Below, piece after piece: positions 19,790 through 27,625 of a stretch of 64,000 nt of DNA. The notes beneath the pieces were generated by a model. The model was not told the DNA's origin. It worked only from the letters and a program-made list of their open reading frames with translations, and did not search any database. The stretch covers positions 1,860,001-1,924,000 of the forward strand of contig NZ_AP027291.1 of NCBI RefSeq assembly GCF_030295745.1. Direction: 5' to 3'. The position numbers were made by a program, and so were the translations under genes. Position 1 is the stretch's first letter; each line of letters starts with the position of its first letter. This DNA comes from Mycolicibacterium sp. TUM20985 (GTDB lineage Bacteria > Actinomycetota > Actinomycetes > Mycobacteriales > Mycobacteriaceae).

Positions 19790-20305
19790 TCATCGCCGGG
19801 TGAGGGCGAACACCCGAAGATCGCGTGCCGTCCGAGTGCGATATGACTGGTACATCGGATAGGCCAGGAACCGCTGCAGCGCGCGATCTCCCTCCGGACC
19901 CGTCAGATGTGTTGCGGTCACTGGGATCTCGATGCCGTTGATCGCGACCGTCGCCTCGGGTTCTGCCAACAGGTTCGACGACCACTCGGGATGGTGCTGC
20001 TGGCCAAAGTTGCTGCCGATCACCAGAAGCCGGTCACCGTCGCTGAGGTAGCTCAGCGGCGCCGTGCGCTGCCGGCCTGTTCTCCGACCGGTGGTGGTCA
20101 ATAGCAGTTCGGGCAGCGAGGTAGGTCCAAACAGGGTGTACTTGCCCTTGGTCGCCTGAAGGACGCGCCGGTCCAGCGGCACCAGCAGCCGGATGAAGCG
20201 CGAGCCGACTGGCGAGGAGATCGCGGCGTAGAGCGGTTTGAAGATGGGCGAGATGTCTTCTTTGCCCCAGTGGGGTTCTGGGAAGGTCGGCGGCACGAAT
20301 GCCAT
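19790..20305 (-). CDS. Deazaflavin (F420)-dependent nitroreductase-family protein
   Basis: The 171-residue protein starts at ATG 20305 (MAFVPPTFPEPHWG). It belongs to the DDN/AclJ split-barrel family. Motifs are LLLTTTGRRTGRQRTAPLSYLSDGDRLLVIGSNFGQQHHPEWSSNLLAEPEATVAINGIEIPV. In this family the TGRKTGxxRxxPL segment and the WxxNLxA region bind F420. These enzymes reduce quinones, nitro compounds or coumarin-like substrates using F420H2. It is divergent from another, shorter DDN-family gene starting at 20432. Confidence 0.88.
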   Translation of the reverse strand: MAFVPPTFPEPHWGKEDISPIFKPLYAAISSPVGSRFIRLLVPLDRRVLQATKGKYTLFGPTSLPELLLTTTGRRTGRQRTAPLSYLSDGDRLLVIGSNFGQQHHPEWSSNLLAEPEATVAINGIEIPVTATHLTGPEGDRALQRFLAYPMYQSYRTRTARDLRVFALTRR

Positions 20306-20431
20306 AGTGCCCGATTCCGGCAGATCGCTCAGGGGCTCGCCGATGTTCAAAACCGGTTTCGCAACAGCGTCGCTTCGTAGCTGAATGGGATACGAGAACC
20401 TACGGTCACCCCGAACGTCGATGAGGGCACA

Positions 20432-20839
20432 ATGAGGCGGATGCGGAGTGAACGCCTGCGCACGTGGTTCTTCTGGGTGCTGCAACACACCATCAACCCG
20501 TTGGCGACCGCTGCCGCTCGGTCGGGGCGTGGCCCGTTCTCGTTGGTGCGGCACGTCGGGCGCAAGACGGGCAGGGTCTATCAGACGCCCCTGATCGTGG
20601 CGCGCGTGCCCGGCGGTTTCGTCGCCGAGTTGACCTACGGGCCAAACGTGTCCTGGTACCGGAACGTCATGGCCGCCGGCCGTTGCGTGCTGATCGTCGA
20701 GAACGTGGAGTACGACATCGGCGCGGTGCGCGCGTACTCCACCGAGGCCGGCTTGGATGCCTTCGGGTATCCGCAGAAACTGATCTTGAAACTGTTGCGA
20801 CGCCAGGAGTTTCGCCTTCTGGAGCTGGCACGGGCCTAG
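20432..20839 (+). CDS. Short DDN-family (nitroreductase/deazaflavin) protein
   Basis: The 135-residue protein begins MRRMRSERLRTWFFWVLQHT. It has the DDN-type core FSLVRHVGRKTGRVYQTPLIVARVPGGFVAELTYGPNVSWYRNVMAAGRCVLIVENVEYDIG, in which GRKTGRVYQTPL is the usual cofactor loop. The N-terminal helix is basic and amphipathic and may touch the membrane, as in Ddn. It is shorter than its divergent neighbour, and its 3' end overlaps the convergent iolD stop by four bases. Substrate unknown. Confidence 0.82.
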   Translation: MRRMRSERLRTWFFWVLQHTINPLATAAARSGRGPFSLVRHVGRKTGRVYQTPLIVARVPGGFVAELTYGPNVSWYRNVMAAGRCVLIVENVEYDIGAVRAYSTEAGLDAFGYPQKLILKLLRRQEFRLLELARA

Positions 20840-22791
20840 TCGTCAGAGGGGCGAACGAAGGGCCGCTGGATCTTCTTCCAGTCCGTATAGGTCTGATAGG
20901 CGGTTTGCGTGGATTCCAGCGTGGACGTCTCGGATACCGGTACGTCCCACCACGACTCGCTGTCCGGTGCGGCGATCAGCGGGTCGGTCTCGACGTGGAT
21001 CACGGTGGTCCGATCGCTGGCCTTGGCCACCTTCACCGCATCGGTGAACTCGGCGGCAGTGACGACGCGAATGACGTCGGCCCCGAGGCTGGCGGCGTTG
21101 GCGGCCAGGTCGACCGGCAGCTTGTCGCCGTCGAGGCGACCGTCGTCGCTGCGGTACCGATAGGCGGTGCCGAACCGCTGAGAGCCCAACGCCTCGGACA
21201 GCCCGCCGATGGAGGCGAAGCCGTGGTTCTGGACGAGCACCACGATGACCTTGACGTTCTCCTGTACCGCGGTGACCAGTTCGGTGGCCATCATCAGGTA
21301 GGAGCCGTCGCCCACCATGACGAAGACGTCGCGATCGGGCTCGGCCATCTTGGCGCCGATACCGCCGGCGATCTCGTATCCCATGCAGGAGAAGCCGTAT
21401 TCGACGTGATAGCCCTTGCGGTCGCGGATCCGCCACAGCTTGTGCAGATCGCCCGGCATCGAGCCGGCCGCGCAGACCACCACGTCACGGGCGCCGGACA
21501 GCGTGTTGACCAGCCCGATCACCTGGCTCTGGTTGAGCGCGGCACCGTCGTCGAGCTTGTAGGCGGCGGCCACGGTGTCCTCCCACTCGGCCGCGAGTTC
21601 TGCTGTCCGGGTACGGTATTCGTCACTGACCGAATAGTCGCCCAGGGCGACTCCCAGGGCTTCGATCGCCTCACGCGCGTCGGAGACGACGCTGACGCCG
21701 CCCTGCTTGACGGAGTCGATGGAGGCCACGTTGACGTTCACGAAGCGGACGCCGGGATTGTTGAACGCCGTTCGCGACGCGGTGGTGAAGTCGCTGTAGC
21801 GGGTACCGATTCCGATGACGACGTCGGCCTCGGTGGCCAGCGCGTTCGCCGCGGTGGTGCCGGTGGAGCCGATCGCGCCGACCGACTGCGGGTGGTCGTA
21901 GGGGAGTGCACCCTTGCCCGCCTGACTCTGTCCGACGGGTATGCCCGTCTTCTCGCAGAAGGCGGCGAGCGCGTCGGTGGCGTCGGAGTAGATGACGCCG
22001 CCGCCAGCGACGATCAGTGGCTTGCGTGCGGTGCGAATGACGTCCGCCGCTCGGGCAATGACCGAACGCTCCGGGAGCGGGCGAGAAACGTGCCAGGTGC
22101 GTTGCGCGAACAGCGATTCCGGCCAGTCATGAGCCTCGGCCTGCACGTCCTGCGGGATGGCGACGGTCGCTGCCCCTGTCTCGACGGGGTCGGTGAGCAC
22201 GCGCATCGCGCCGAGCAACGCGGCGGGCAACTGCTCGGGACGCCACACGCGGTCGAAGTAGCGTGACAGCGGCCTGAACGCATCGTTGACGGTCACGTCC
22301 CCGGACGACGGCAATTCCAGTTCCTGCAGCACCGGTGAGCTCACCCGGGTGGCGAAGGTGTCGGCGGGCAGCAGCAGGACCGGCAACCGGTTGATCGTCG
22401 CGAGCGCCGCGCCGGTCAGCATGTTGGTCGACCCCGGTCCGACGCTGGCGGTGACGGCCCAGGTTTGCAGTCGGTCCTTCTGCCGGGCGAAGGCGACTGC
22501 ACTGTGCACCATGGCCTGCTCGTTGCGGCCGAGGACGTAGTGCAGCGAGGGCTCCGTGCCTGCTTCGAACGCGGTGATCTCGTCCTGAAGCAAGGCTTGG
22601 CCGAGCCCTGCCACATTGCCGTGTCCGAAGATGCCGAAGGCGCCCGCGAAGAACTTGGTGCGCACCCCGTCATGTTCGACGTACTGGTTGCCGAGGAACC
22701 GAATCGTGGCCTGCGCGACGGTGAGTCGCACGGTCGCCTCGGTCTCGGGTGTCTTCTCCGCCTTCTTGGGCGCGGTGGAAACCACGGTCAT
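20836..22791 (-). CDS. iolD: IolD, 3D-(3,5/4)-trihydroxycyclohexane-1,2-dione hydrolase
   Basis: The 651-residue thiamine-diphosphate enzyme opens the cyclohexane ring of the inositol intermediate to give 5-deoxy-glucuronate. Visible features are RLTVAQATIRFLGNQYVEHDGVRTKFFAGAFGIFGHGNVAGLGQAL, TASVGPGSTNMLTGAALATINRLPVLLLPAD and the ThDP/Mg motif VMVGDGSYLMMATELVTA. It overlaps the iolB stop by four bases, so iolD is the last gene of the operon iolC-aldolase-iolB-iolD. Cytoplasmic; length is normal for IolD. Confidence 0.95.
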   Translation of the reverse strand: MTVVSTAPKKAEKTPETEATVRLTVAQATIRFLGNQYVEHDGVRTKFFAGAFGIFGHGNVAGLGQALLQDEITAFEAGTEPSLHYVLGRNEQAMVHSAVAFARQKDRLQTWAVTASVGPGSTNMLTGAALATINRLPVLLLPADTFATRVSSPVLQELELPSSGDVTVNDAFRPLSRYFDRVWRPEQLPAALLGAMRVLTDPVETGAATVAIPQDVQAEAHDWPESLFAQRTWHVSRPLPERSVIARAADVIRTARKPLIVAGGGVIYSDATDALAAFCEKTGIPVGQSQAGKGALPYDHPQSVGAIGSTGTTAANALATEADVVIGIGTRYSDFTTASRTAFNNPGVRFVNVNVASIDSVKQGGVSVVSDAREAIEALGVALGDYSVSDEYRTRTAELAAEWEDTVAAAYKLDDGAALNQSQVIGLVNTLSGARDVVVCAAGSMPGDLHKLWRIRDRKGYHVEYGFSCMGYEIAGGIGAKMAEPDRDVFVMVGDGSYLMMATELVTAVQENVKVIVVLVQNHGFASIGGLSEALGSQRFGTAYRYRSDDGRLDGDKLPVDLAANAASLGADVIRVVTAAEFTDAVKVAKASDRTTVIHVETDPLIAAPDSESWWDVPVSETSTLESTQTAYQTYTDWKKIQRPFVRPSDD

Positions 22792-23654
22792 GCTCCCGTC
22801 TGGCGGAGGGGTAGGCGGGGGTCGACGGCCTGGCCCTCCCAGGTACCGCGAAGCCAGGCGTGTTCGGGGTCGTCGACGATCTTCCAGGCGCGTTCGATAC
22901 CCGGTCCGGCCATCACGTTGAGGTAGTACATGTGGTAGCCGGGTGCGGCGACCGACGGGCCGTGATAGCCGTGCGGCACCAGCACCACGTCACCGGTCCG
23001 AACTTCCTCGAGGACTTCGATCGGGCGGTCTGGTGTGCCATACACGCGGTGATAGCCGAAGCCGCGCGAACCGTCGGGGCCACCGTCGATCTCGAAGTAG
23101 TAGATCTCCTCGAGCTCGGACTCGGTCGGGGTGTTCTCGTCGTGCTTGTGGGCGGGGTAGCTTGACCAGTTACCGCCGGGGGTGATGACCTCGCAGGCGA
23201 TCAGCGAGTCTGCCTCGAACACGCCTGCGGTGCCGAAGTTGTGCACCTGTCTGCTGCAGTTGCCCGCGCCGCGCAGTTCGACGGATACGTCGGCCGCGGC
23301 CACACGGCGGTTGGGGAACGAGTTCTTCGCCCGCGCACCGCAGATCGCGAACCGGCCCTCGCCGGAGAGCGTGTACGTCTGGTCGATGCCGAGGTACACC
23401 ATGTCGGACGGTCCGTCGAAGACCGAAGCGCGCGGCGCCAATTCGAAGGTGTCGCGACCACTTTCGACGGTGCCGCCACCGGTTAGCGGCAGGATCATCA
23501 CCTCGGTGGCGCCCGTGGCGAGTTCAGCGCTCTGGGTGTCGTCGAGTTCGATTACCTGCAAGGAGGATTCGGACCAGCCGGCCGACTCGGGTGTTACGTC
23601 GACGGTGAACGGCAGGGTGGCACTGCGCGCCGGTATGTAGAGCTTGCTGTGCAT
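22788..23654 (-). CDS. iolB: IolB, 5-deoxy-glucuronate isomerase
   Basis: The 288-residue cupin-fold isomerase converts 5-deoxy-D-glucuronate to 5-dehydro-2-deoxy-D-gluconate, the step after IolD. Motifs are ELATGATEVMILPLTGGGTVESG, the metal region SYPAHKHDENTPTESELEEIYYFEIDGG (His/His/Glu) and DVVLVPHGYHGPSVAAPGYHMYYLNVMAGP. Its stop overlaps the iolD start (ATGA). It follows the aldolase gene with almost no gap. Typical IolB length. Confidence 0.95.
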   Translation of the reverse strand: MHSKLYIPARSATLPFTVDVTPESAGWSESSLQVIELDDTQSAELATGATEVMILPLTGGGTVESGRDTFELAPRASVFDGPSDMVYLGIDQTYTLSGEGRFAICGARAKNSFPNRRVAAADVSVELRGAGNCSRQVHNFGTAGVFEADSLIACEVITPGGNWSSYPAHKHDENTPTESELEEIYYFEIDGGPDGSRGFGYHRVYGTPDRPIEVLEEVRTGDVVLVPHGYHGPSVAAPGYHMYYLNVMAGPGIERAWKIVDDPEHAWLRGTWEGQAVDPRLPLRQTGA

Positions 23655-23655
23655 G

Positions 23656-24567
23656 TCAACGCACCATCGAGACTGCGGTGGCGACCGCCGAACTCACGTC
23701 GTCGTCGGCGGGATACAGAAGCGTGCGGCCGACGATGAGGCCGCGGACGGACGGTAGGCCGAGCGCCTTCTCCCAGGAGGCGAAGGCCTCATCCGGATCG
23801 GGCGGATCGCCACCGAGGAGCAGCGTCGGCAGCAAGGTCGCATCCATCACCCTGTCCATTTCGGGGACCACGGGCAACTTCATCCACGTGTATGCCGAGG
23901 TGGAGCCAAGGCCCTGCCCGATGTGGACTGACTTGATCACCGCATCGGGGCTGAGGTCGTTGCGCACCTTGCCGTCGACGCGGCTGGACATGAAGGGCTC
24001 GACCATGGCGATGAGGCCACGCGCGGCCAGCTCGTCGACGGCCTGGGCGCAGGCGGTCATGGTGTTGACGGTGCCTGGGTCGTCGAGGGCGATGCGGCAC
24101 AACATCTTTCCGCCGTTCATCTTGGCGGCGGCCGTCGATTCGGCGGTCGCGCCGGTCATCCGGTCGTCAAGTTCGAAGGCCGCGCCCGCCAGTCCGCCAC
24201 GATTGAACGAGGAGAAGACCACCTTGTCTTCGAGCGCTCCAAGGAGCAGAAGATCGTCGAGGATGTCCGAGGTCGCGAGCACGCCGTCGACGCCGGGATC
24301 GGCGAGCGCGGCCCGCAGGCGGTCGAGCAGATCGGTACGGCTGTTCATGGCGGTGGGACGGTCGCCGACAGCCAGCGCGCCGCGGGCGGCATGGTCGGCG
24401 GCGACGATCATTAGCCGTCCGTCGCCCCGGATGGTCGGGCGGGTGGTGCGGTCGTTCCAGGCGCGGGCGACGGCGCCCGGATCAGCGGCCCGCAGGTCGG
24501 TGACCGCGGCGTAATCGGAGCACTTCGCGGTGAGCGAAGCGACGGGGGAAACGTCTGCGCTAGACAT
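23656..24567 (-). CDS. Cgl0159-family (beta/alpha)8 aldolase-like protein (IolJ substitute)
   Basis: The 303-residue protein resembles the Cgl0159/DeoC-like class of (beta/alpha)8 proteins found in actinobacterial inositol clusters. Motifs are DGRLMIVAADHAARGAL, GVLATSDILDDLLLLGALEDKVVFSSFNRGGL and MVEPFMSSRVDGKVRNDLSPDAVIKSVHIGQGLGSTSAYTWMKLP; the last contains a Lys that may act as Schiff-base lysine. Placed between iolC and iolB, it is the best candidate for cleaving 5-dehydro-2-deoxygluconate-6-phosphate to DHAP and malonate semialdehyde, the IolJ step. That assignment is from context. It overlaps iolC by eight bases. Confidence 0.85.
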   Translation of the reverse strand: MSSADVSPVASLTAKCSDYAAVTDLRAADPGAVARAWNDRTTRPTIRGDGRLMIVAADHAARGALAVGDRPTAMNSRTDLLDRLRAALADPGVDGVLATSDILDDLLLLGALEDKVVFSSFNRGGLAGAAFELDDRMTGATAESTAAAKMNGGKMLCRIALDDPGTVNTMTACAQAVDELAARGLIAMVEPFMSSRVDGKVRNDLSPDAVIKSVHIGQGLGSTSAYTWMKLPVVPEMDRVMDATLLPTLLLGGDPPDPDEAFASWEKALGLPSVRGLIVGRTLLYPADDDVSSAVATAVSMVR

Positions 24568-25561
24568 TGACGGCCTCCACTGCGGTCTGTTCGGCCAACG
24601 TCGCCACTTCGGCGGCGGTGGGCATGGCGGTCGAGCATTCGAGTCGCGATGCGACGATGGCCCCGGCGGCGTTCGCGTAGCGCAGTGTCTTCTCCAGCGG
24701 CCAGTTGCGCAGGAGTCCGTGAATCAGGCTGCCGCCGAAGCTGTCTCCGGCACCCAGCCCGTTGACGACGTCCACGTCGTTGGGTGCCACGGTGACCGAC
24801 GAGTGCTTCGTCTTGCCGAGCACGCCGCGGGGGCCCTGCTTGACGATCGCCAACTCGATGCCGAGGTCGAGCAGGGCGTCCGCGGCCTTGTGGGGGTTGC
24901 TCTCGCCGATCGCGATCTCGCACTCCTCGCGGTTGCCGACCGCGACGGTGACGTGTTGCAGGGCGCGCTGGACCTGTTCGGTCGCGGCCGCGGGGTTCTC
25001 CCAAAACATCGGCCGGTAGTCGAGGTCGAGGACGGTCAAGGGAGCGCGGCGTGGTCCTTCCCCCGTCGCTTCGCTCGCCCCACGGGCCTCCCAGGCGGCG
25101 AAGTGCGCACTGCGGCTGGGCTCTTCGGATAGACCCGTGACCGTCGACCAGAACAGCCGTGCCGACCGGACGGCGTCGGCGTCGATCTCGCCCGGCGTGA
25201 TCTGGAGGTCGGGCGCGCTCGGCTTGCGGTAGAAGTACAGCGGAAAGTCGTCGGGCGGGAAGATCTCACAGAACGTCACGGGCGTCGGGTACTCGTCATG
25301 GGTGAGGACGTATCGGTTGTCCACGCCCAGGCGCGCGAGCTCGGCTCGGACGAACCGCCCGAAGGGATCGTCGCCGACCCCTGAGATCAGGGCGGTGTCG
25401 TTGCCGAGGCGGGCTGCCGCCACCGCGACATTTGCGGCGCTTCCGCCGAGGAACTTCCCGAAGGACTCGACGTCCTCCAGTCCGACACCGACCTGCAGTG
25501 GGTAGATGTCGACGCCGCTACGCCCGATGGCGAGGACGTCGAACGGCTGTGTGGTGGGCAA
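24560..25561 (-). CDS. iolC: IolC, 5-dehydro-2-deoxygluconokinase
   Basis: This PfkB/ribokinase-family enzyme phosphorylates 5-dehydro-2-deoxygluconate. Signatures are LGGSAANVAVAAARLG (first PfkB motif) and the catalytic NGLGAGDSFGGSLIHGLL with the GAGD base Asp. I prefer the TTG at 25561 (LPTTQPFDVLAIGRSG, 333 residues), which has CGGGAG five bases upstream. The longer ATG start at 25645 would lie inside an operator and upstream of a TTGACA promoter element and adds an unconserved tail. A 14-residue insert (RGASEATGEGPRRA) lies mid-protein. First gene of the iol operon, divergent from the GntR gene. Confidence 0.92.
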   Translation of the reverse strand: MPTTQPFDVLAIGRSGVDIYPLQVGVGLEDVESFGKFLGGSAANVAVAAARLGNDTALISGVGDDPFGRFVRAELARLGVDNRYVLTHDEYPTPVTFCEIFPPDDFPLYFYRKPSAPDLQITPGEIDADAVRSARLFWSTVTGLSEEPSRSAHFAAWEARGASEATGEGPRRAPLTVLDLDYRPMFWENPAAATEQVQRALQHVTVAVGNREECEIAIGESNPHKAADALLDLGIELAIVKQGPRGVLGKTKHSSVTVAPNDVDVVNGLGAGDSFGGSLIHGLLRNWPLEKTLRYANAAGAIVASRLECSTAMPTAAEVATLAEQTAVEAVNV

Positions 25562-25623
25562 GTCAGCTCCCGGGGCGGTAGTCGATGGGCTTGCCCAAGA
25601 CTGTGCCCCCCGTCGCGCGGCTC

Positions 25624-25629
25624 TGTCAA
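25624..25629 (-). promoter_or_regulatory. Predicted -35 box (TTGACA) of the iolC operon
   Basis: TTGACA on the minus strand lies five bases downstream of the TGTC-N2-GACA operator. The ABC transporter promoter has TTGACT at exactly the same distance. The -10 is not clear. Confidence 0.5.
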
Positions 25630-25634
25630 GAGTT

Positions 25635-25644
25635 TGTCCTGACA
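25635..25644 (-). promoter_or_regulatory. Operator TGTC-N2-GACA upstream of iolC
   Basis: TGTCAGGACA (minus strand) is a palindrome. Its context AATGTCnnGACAAA and following CTTGAC recur with the same spacing upstream of the ABC transporter (26521-26530). The likely ligand is the GntR regulator encoded from 25715. The site resembles the reported C. glutamicum IolR consensus (KGWCHTRACA) with one mismatch. Confidence 0.65.
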
Positions 25645-25714
25645 TTCTGACTTGCGGTCATGTCGGTGTTACCCTAGGGCAAATATTGCCTGGTCACCCG
25701 AGATCGGAGGCGAC

Positions 25715-26446
25715 GTGCCACTGGAGGTCGAGCTCGACCGATCGAGTCCCGTCCCGCTGTATTACCAACTCGCGCAAGCAATCGAGGCGTCGATCAGGGA
25801 TGGCCATCTGGTTCCGGGTGATCGATTCGAGAACGAGTTGGACTTGGCCAAGCGGCTGACCCTGTCGCGGCCGACGACCAGACGTGCCATCCAGGAGATC
25901 GTCGACAAGGGCCTGTTGGTGCGCAAGCGAGGTGTCGGCACCCAGGTGGTGCAGAACCCCGTGCACCGTCGGGTCGAGCTGACCAGCCTCTTCGACGATC
26001 TCGCCCGTGCGGGCCAGGAGCCGACCACCGAACTGCTCGACTACCGGGTCGGTCAGGCCGACGACGAGGTTGCGACCCAGCTGAGCCTGGCCGACGGCCA
26101 CGAGATCGTCACCATCCAACGCCTTCGGCGCGCCAACGGTGAACCTCTTGCCGTCATGGTCAACTACCTTCCGGTCGAGTTGGCACCGGAAGCCGACGAG
26201 CTCGAGCGCAGTGGCCTGTATCAGGCGTTGCGCGCCCGCGGCGTGCACATCCGACTCGCACGGCAACGGATTGGCGCGCGACCGGCAACCAAGGCCGAGG
26301 CAAAGCTGTTGAGCGAGAAGCCTGGTGGCCCTCTGCTCACGATGAGCCGCACGGCGTTCGACGACTCGGGCAAGGCCGTGGAATACGGCGACCATTGCTA
26401 TCGTGCCTCGCGCTACTACTTCGAGACGACGCTCGTCGATCGTTAG
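25715..26446 (+). CDS. GntR-family (HutC/UTRA) regulator of inositol genes
   Basis: The 243-residue regulator starts at GTG 25715, just after GGAGG (25706-25710). The N-terminal winged helix (SPVPLYYQLAQAIEASIRDGHLVPGDRFENELDLAKRLTLSRPTTRRAIQEIVDKGLLVRKRGVGTQV) is classic GntR. The C-terminal UTRA domain (ELTSLFDDLARAGQEPTTELLDY ... VEYGDHCYRASRYYFETTL) binds a small effector, probably an inositol-derived compound or sugar phosphate. It stands between iolC (divergent) and the ABC importer, and paired operators lie before both. By analogy with IolR of corynebacteria it should act as a repressor. Confidence 0.9.
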   Translation: MPLEVELDRSSPVPLYYQLAQAIEASIRDGHLVPGDRFENELDLAKRLTLSRPTTRRAIQEIVDKGLLVRKRGVGTQVVQNPVHRRVELTSLFDDLARAGQEPTTELLDYRVGQADDEVATQLSLADGHEIVTIQRLRRANGEPLAVMVNYLPVELAPEADELERSGLYQALRARGVHIRLARQRIGARPATKAEAKLLSEKPGGPLLTMSRTAFDDSGKAVEYGDHCYRASRYYFETTLVDR

Positions 26447-26460
26447 TCGATGCGGCAGCA

Positions 26461-26481
26461 GCCACCCGTTCGGCGGGTGGC
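26461..26481 (+). terminator. Hairpin after the GntR gene
   Basis: GCCACCCG (26461-26468) pairs perfectly with CGGGTGGC (26474-26481) around a five-base loop, 14 bases after the GntR stop. It has no clear U-tract. It separates the regulator from the transporter promoter. Confidence 0.6.
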
Positions 26482-26520
26482 CAACTTCTACGCGCCGTTA
26501 CATATGACTTGCAGTCCTAA

Positions 26521-26530
26521 TGTCCAGACA
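26521..26530 (+). promoter_or_regulatory. Operator TGTC-N2-GACA upstream of the ABC importer
   Basis: TGTCCAGACA is palindromic and matches the iolC operator in flanks and spacing (AATGTCnnGACAAA, then CTTGAC). It lies 80-89 bases before the substrate-binding protein start, immediately upstream of a predicted -35. Confidence 0.65.
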
Positions 26531-26535
26531 AAGTC

Positions 26536-26564
26536 TTGACTTTCTTCTGTGACCCGTATTACAT
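26536..26564 (+). promoter_or_regulatory. Predicted promoter of the ABC importer operon
   Basis: TTGACT (26536-26541) is followed after 17 bases by TTACAT (26559-26564), a plausible sigma-A pair with a weak -10. The operator touches the -35, so repression by GntR would block polymerase. Confidence 0.45.
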
Positions 26565-26609
26565 CTTCTTCAGGGCCGTGTCCTACGGCATCCGCAGACG
26601 GGAGAGACG

Positions 26610-27605
26610 ATGAAGTTTGTTCGGCTGGCAGCCGCCGCTGGAGCAGGGGTAATCGCCCTTGGCCTCGTGTCGTGTTCGAGCACGGGTGGAAAGCCTGCCG
26701 ACGCCGGTGGCGCCGGTGGAAGCGGTGGCGGAGTCAACACCCCACGCGTCACGATCGCCATGGTGACCCATGCTGCCCCTGGAGACACCTTCTGGGACCT
26801 CATCCGCAAGGGCGCGCAGGCCGCTGCGGACAAGGACAACATCGAGCTCAAGTATTCCTCGGACAAGGAAGGCCCGAATCAGGCCAACCTGGTCCAGAAT
26901 GCGACCGACAGCAAGGTGGCCGGCATCGCCGTCACGCTGGCTCAGCCGGACGCGATGGAAGGCGCAGTGAAGGGTGCCGTCGCCGCTGGCATCCCCGTCG
27001 TCGCCCTCAACGCCGGGATCGAGCAGTGGCAAGCCATGGGCGCAATGGAGTACTTCGGCCAAGACGAGCGGATCTCCGGGGAGGCAGCCGGTAAGCGGCT
27101 GGCCGCCGATGGCGCCAAGAAGGCGATCTGCGTGGTCCAGGAGCAGGGTTCGGTATCCCTCGAGGCGCGCTGCGCCGGCGTGAAGGCCGGAATGGGTGGA
27201 GGTTCGGTAGAGAACCTCAACGTCAACGGGACGGACATGCCCTCGGTGGAGTCGACCATCACCGCGAAGCTGCAGACGGACCCCGCCATCGACCACATCG
27301 TGACGCTCGGCGCCCCGTTCGCCCTGAGCGCCGTGCAGTCGGCCAAGACGGCGGGAAGCAGCGCCAAGGTCGCGACGTTCGATACGAACGCCGCGCTGGT
27401 TGCGGCCATCAAGGACGGCAGCGTGCAGTGGGCCATCGACCAGCAGCCCTACCTGCAGGGCTACCTGGCCGTCGACTCGCTCTGGCTGTACCTCAACAAC
27501 AAGAACGTCATCGGCGGCGGCCAGCCGACGTTGACCGGCCCTTCCTTCATCGACAAGACCAACATCGATTCCATCGCGGCGCTGGCTGAGGCCGGAACCC
27601 GCTAG
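26610..27605 (+). CDS. Sugar/inositol ABC importer, substrate-binding lipoprotein
   Basis: The 331-residue protein has a lipoprotein signal with lipobox LVSC (Cys22), so it is anchored outside the membrane. The mature domain is a type-I periplasmic binding fold of the RbsB class: TIAMVTHAAPGDTFWDLIRKGAQAA, VAGIAVTLAQPDAMEGAVKGAVAAGIPVVALNAG, DHIVTLGAPFALSAVQSAKTAG. GGAGAGA precedes the ATG. It heads an operon with permease and ATPase genes (21 and 10 bp gaps). Context and the shared operator point to inositol as substrate, but ribose-type sugars are possible. Confidence 0.9.
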   Translation: MKFVRLAAAAGAGVIALGLVSCSSTGGKPADAGGAGGSGGGVNTPRVTIAMVTHAAPGDTFWDLIRKGAQAAADKDNIELKYSSDKEGPNQANLVQNATDSKVAGIAVTLAQPDAMEGAVKGAVAAGIPVVALNAGIEQWQAMGAMEYFGQDERISGEAAGKRLAADGAKKAICVVQEQGSVSLEARCAGVKAGMGGGSVENLNVNGTDMPSVESTITAKLQTDPAIDHIVTLGAPFALSAVQSAKTAGSSAKVATFDTNAALVAAIKDGSVQWAIDQQPYLQGYLAVDSLWLYLNNKNVIGGGQPTLTGPSFIDKTNIDSIAALAEAGTR

Positions 27606-27625
27606 TCGGGCTCGAAAGGTAGAAC

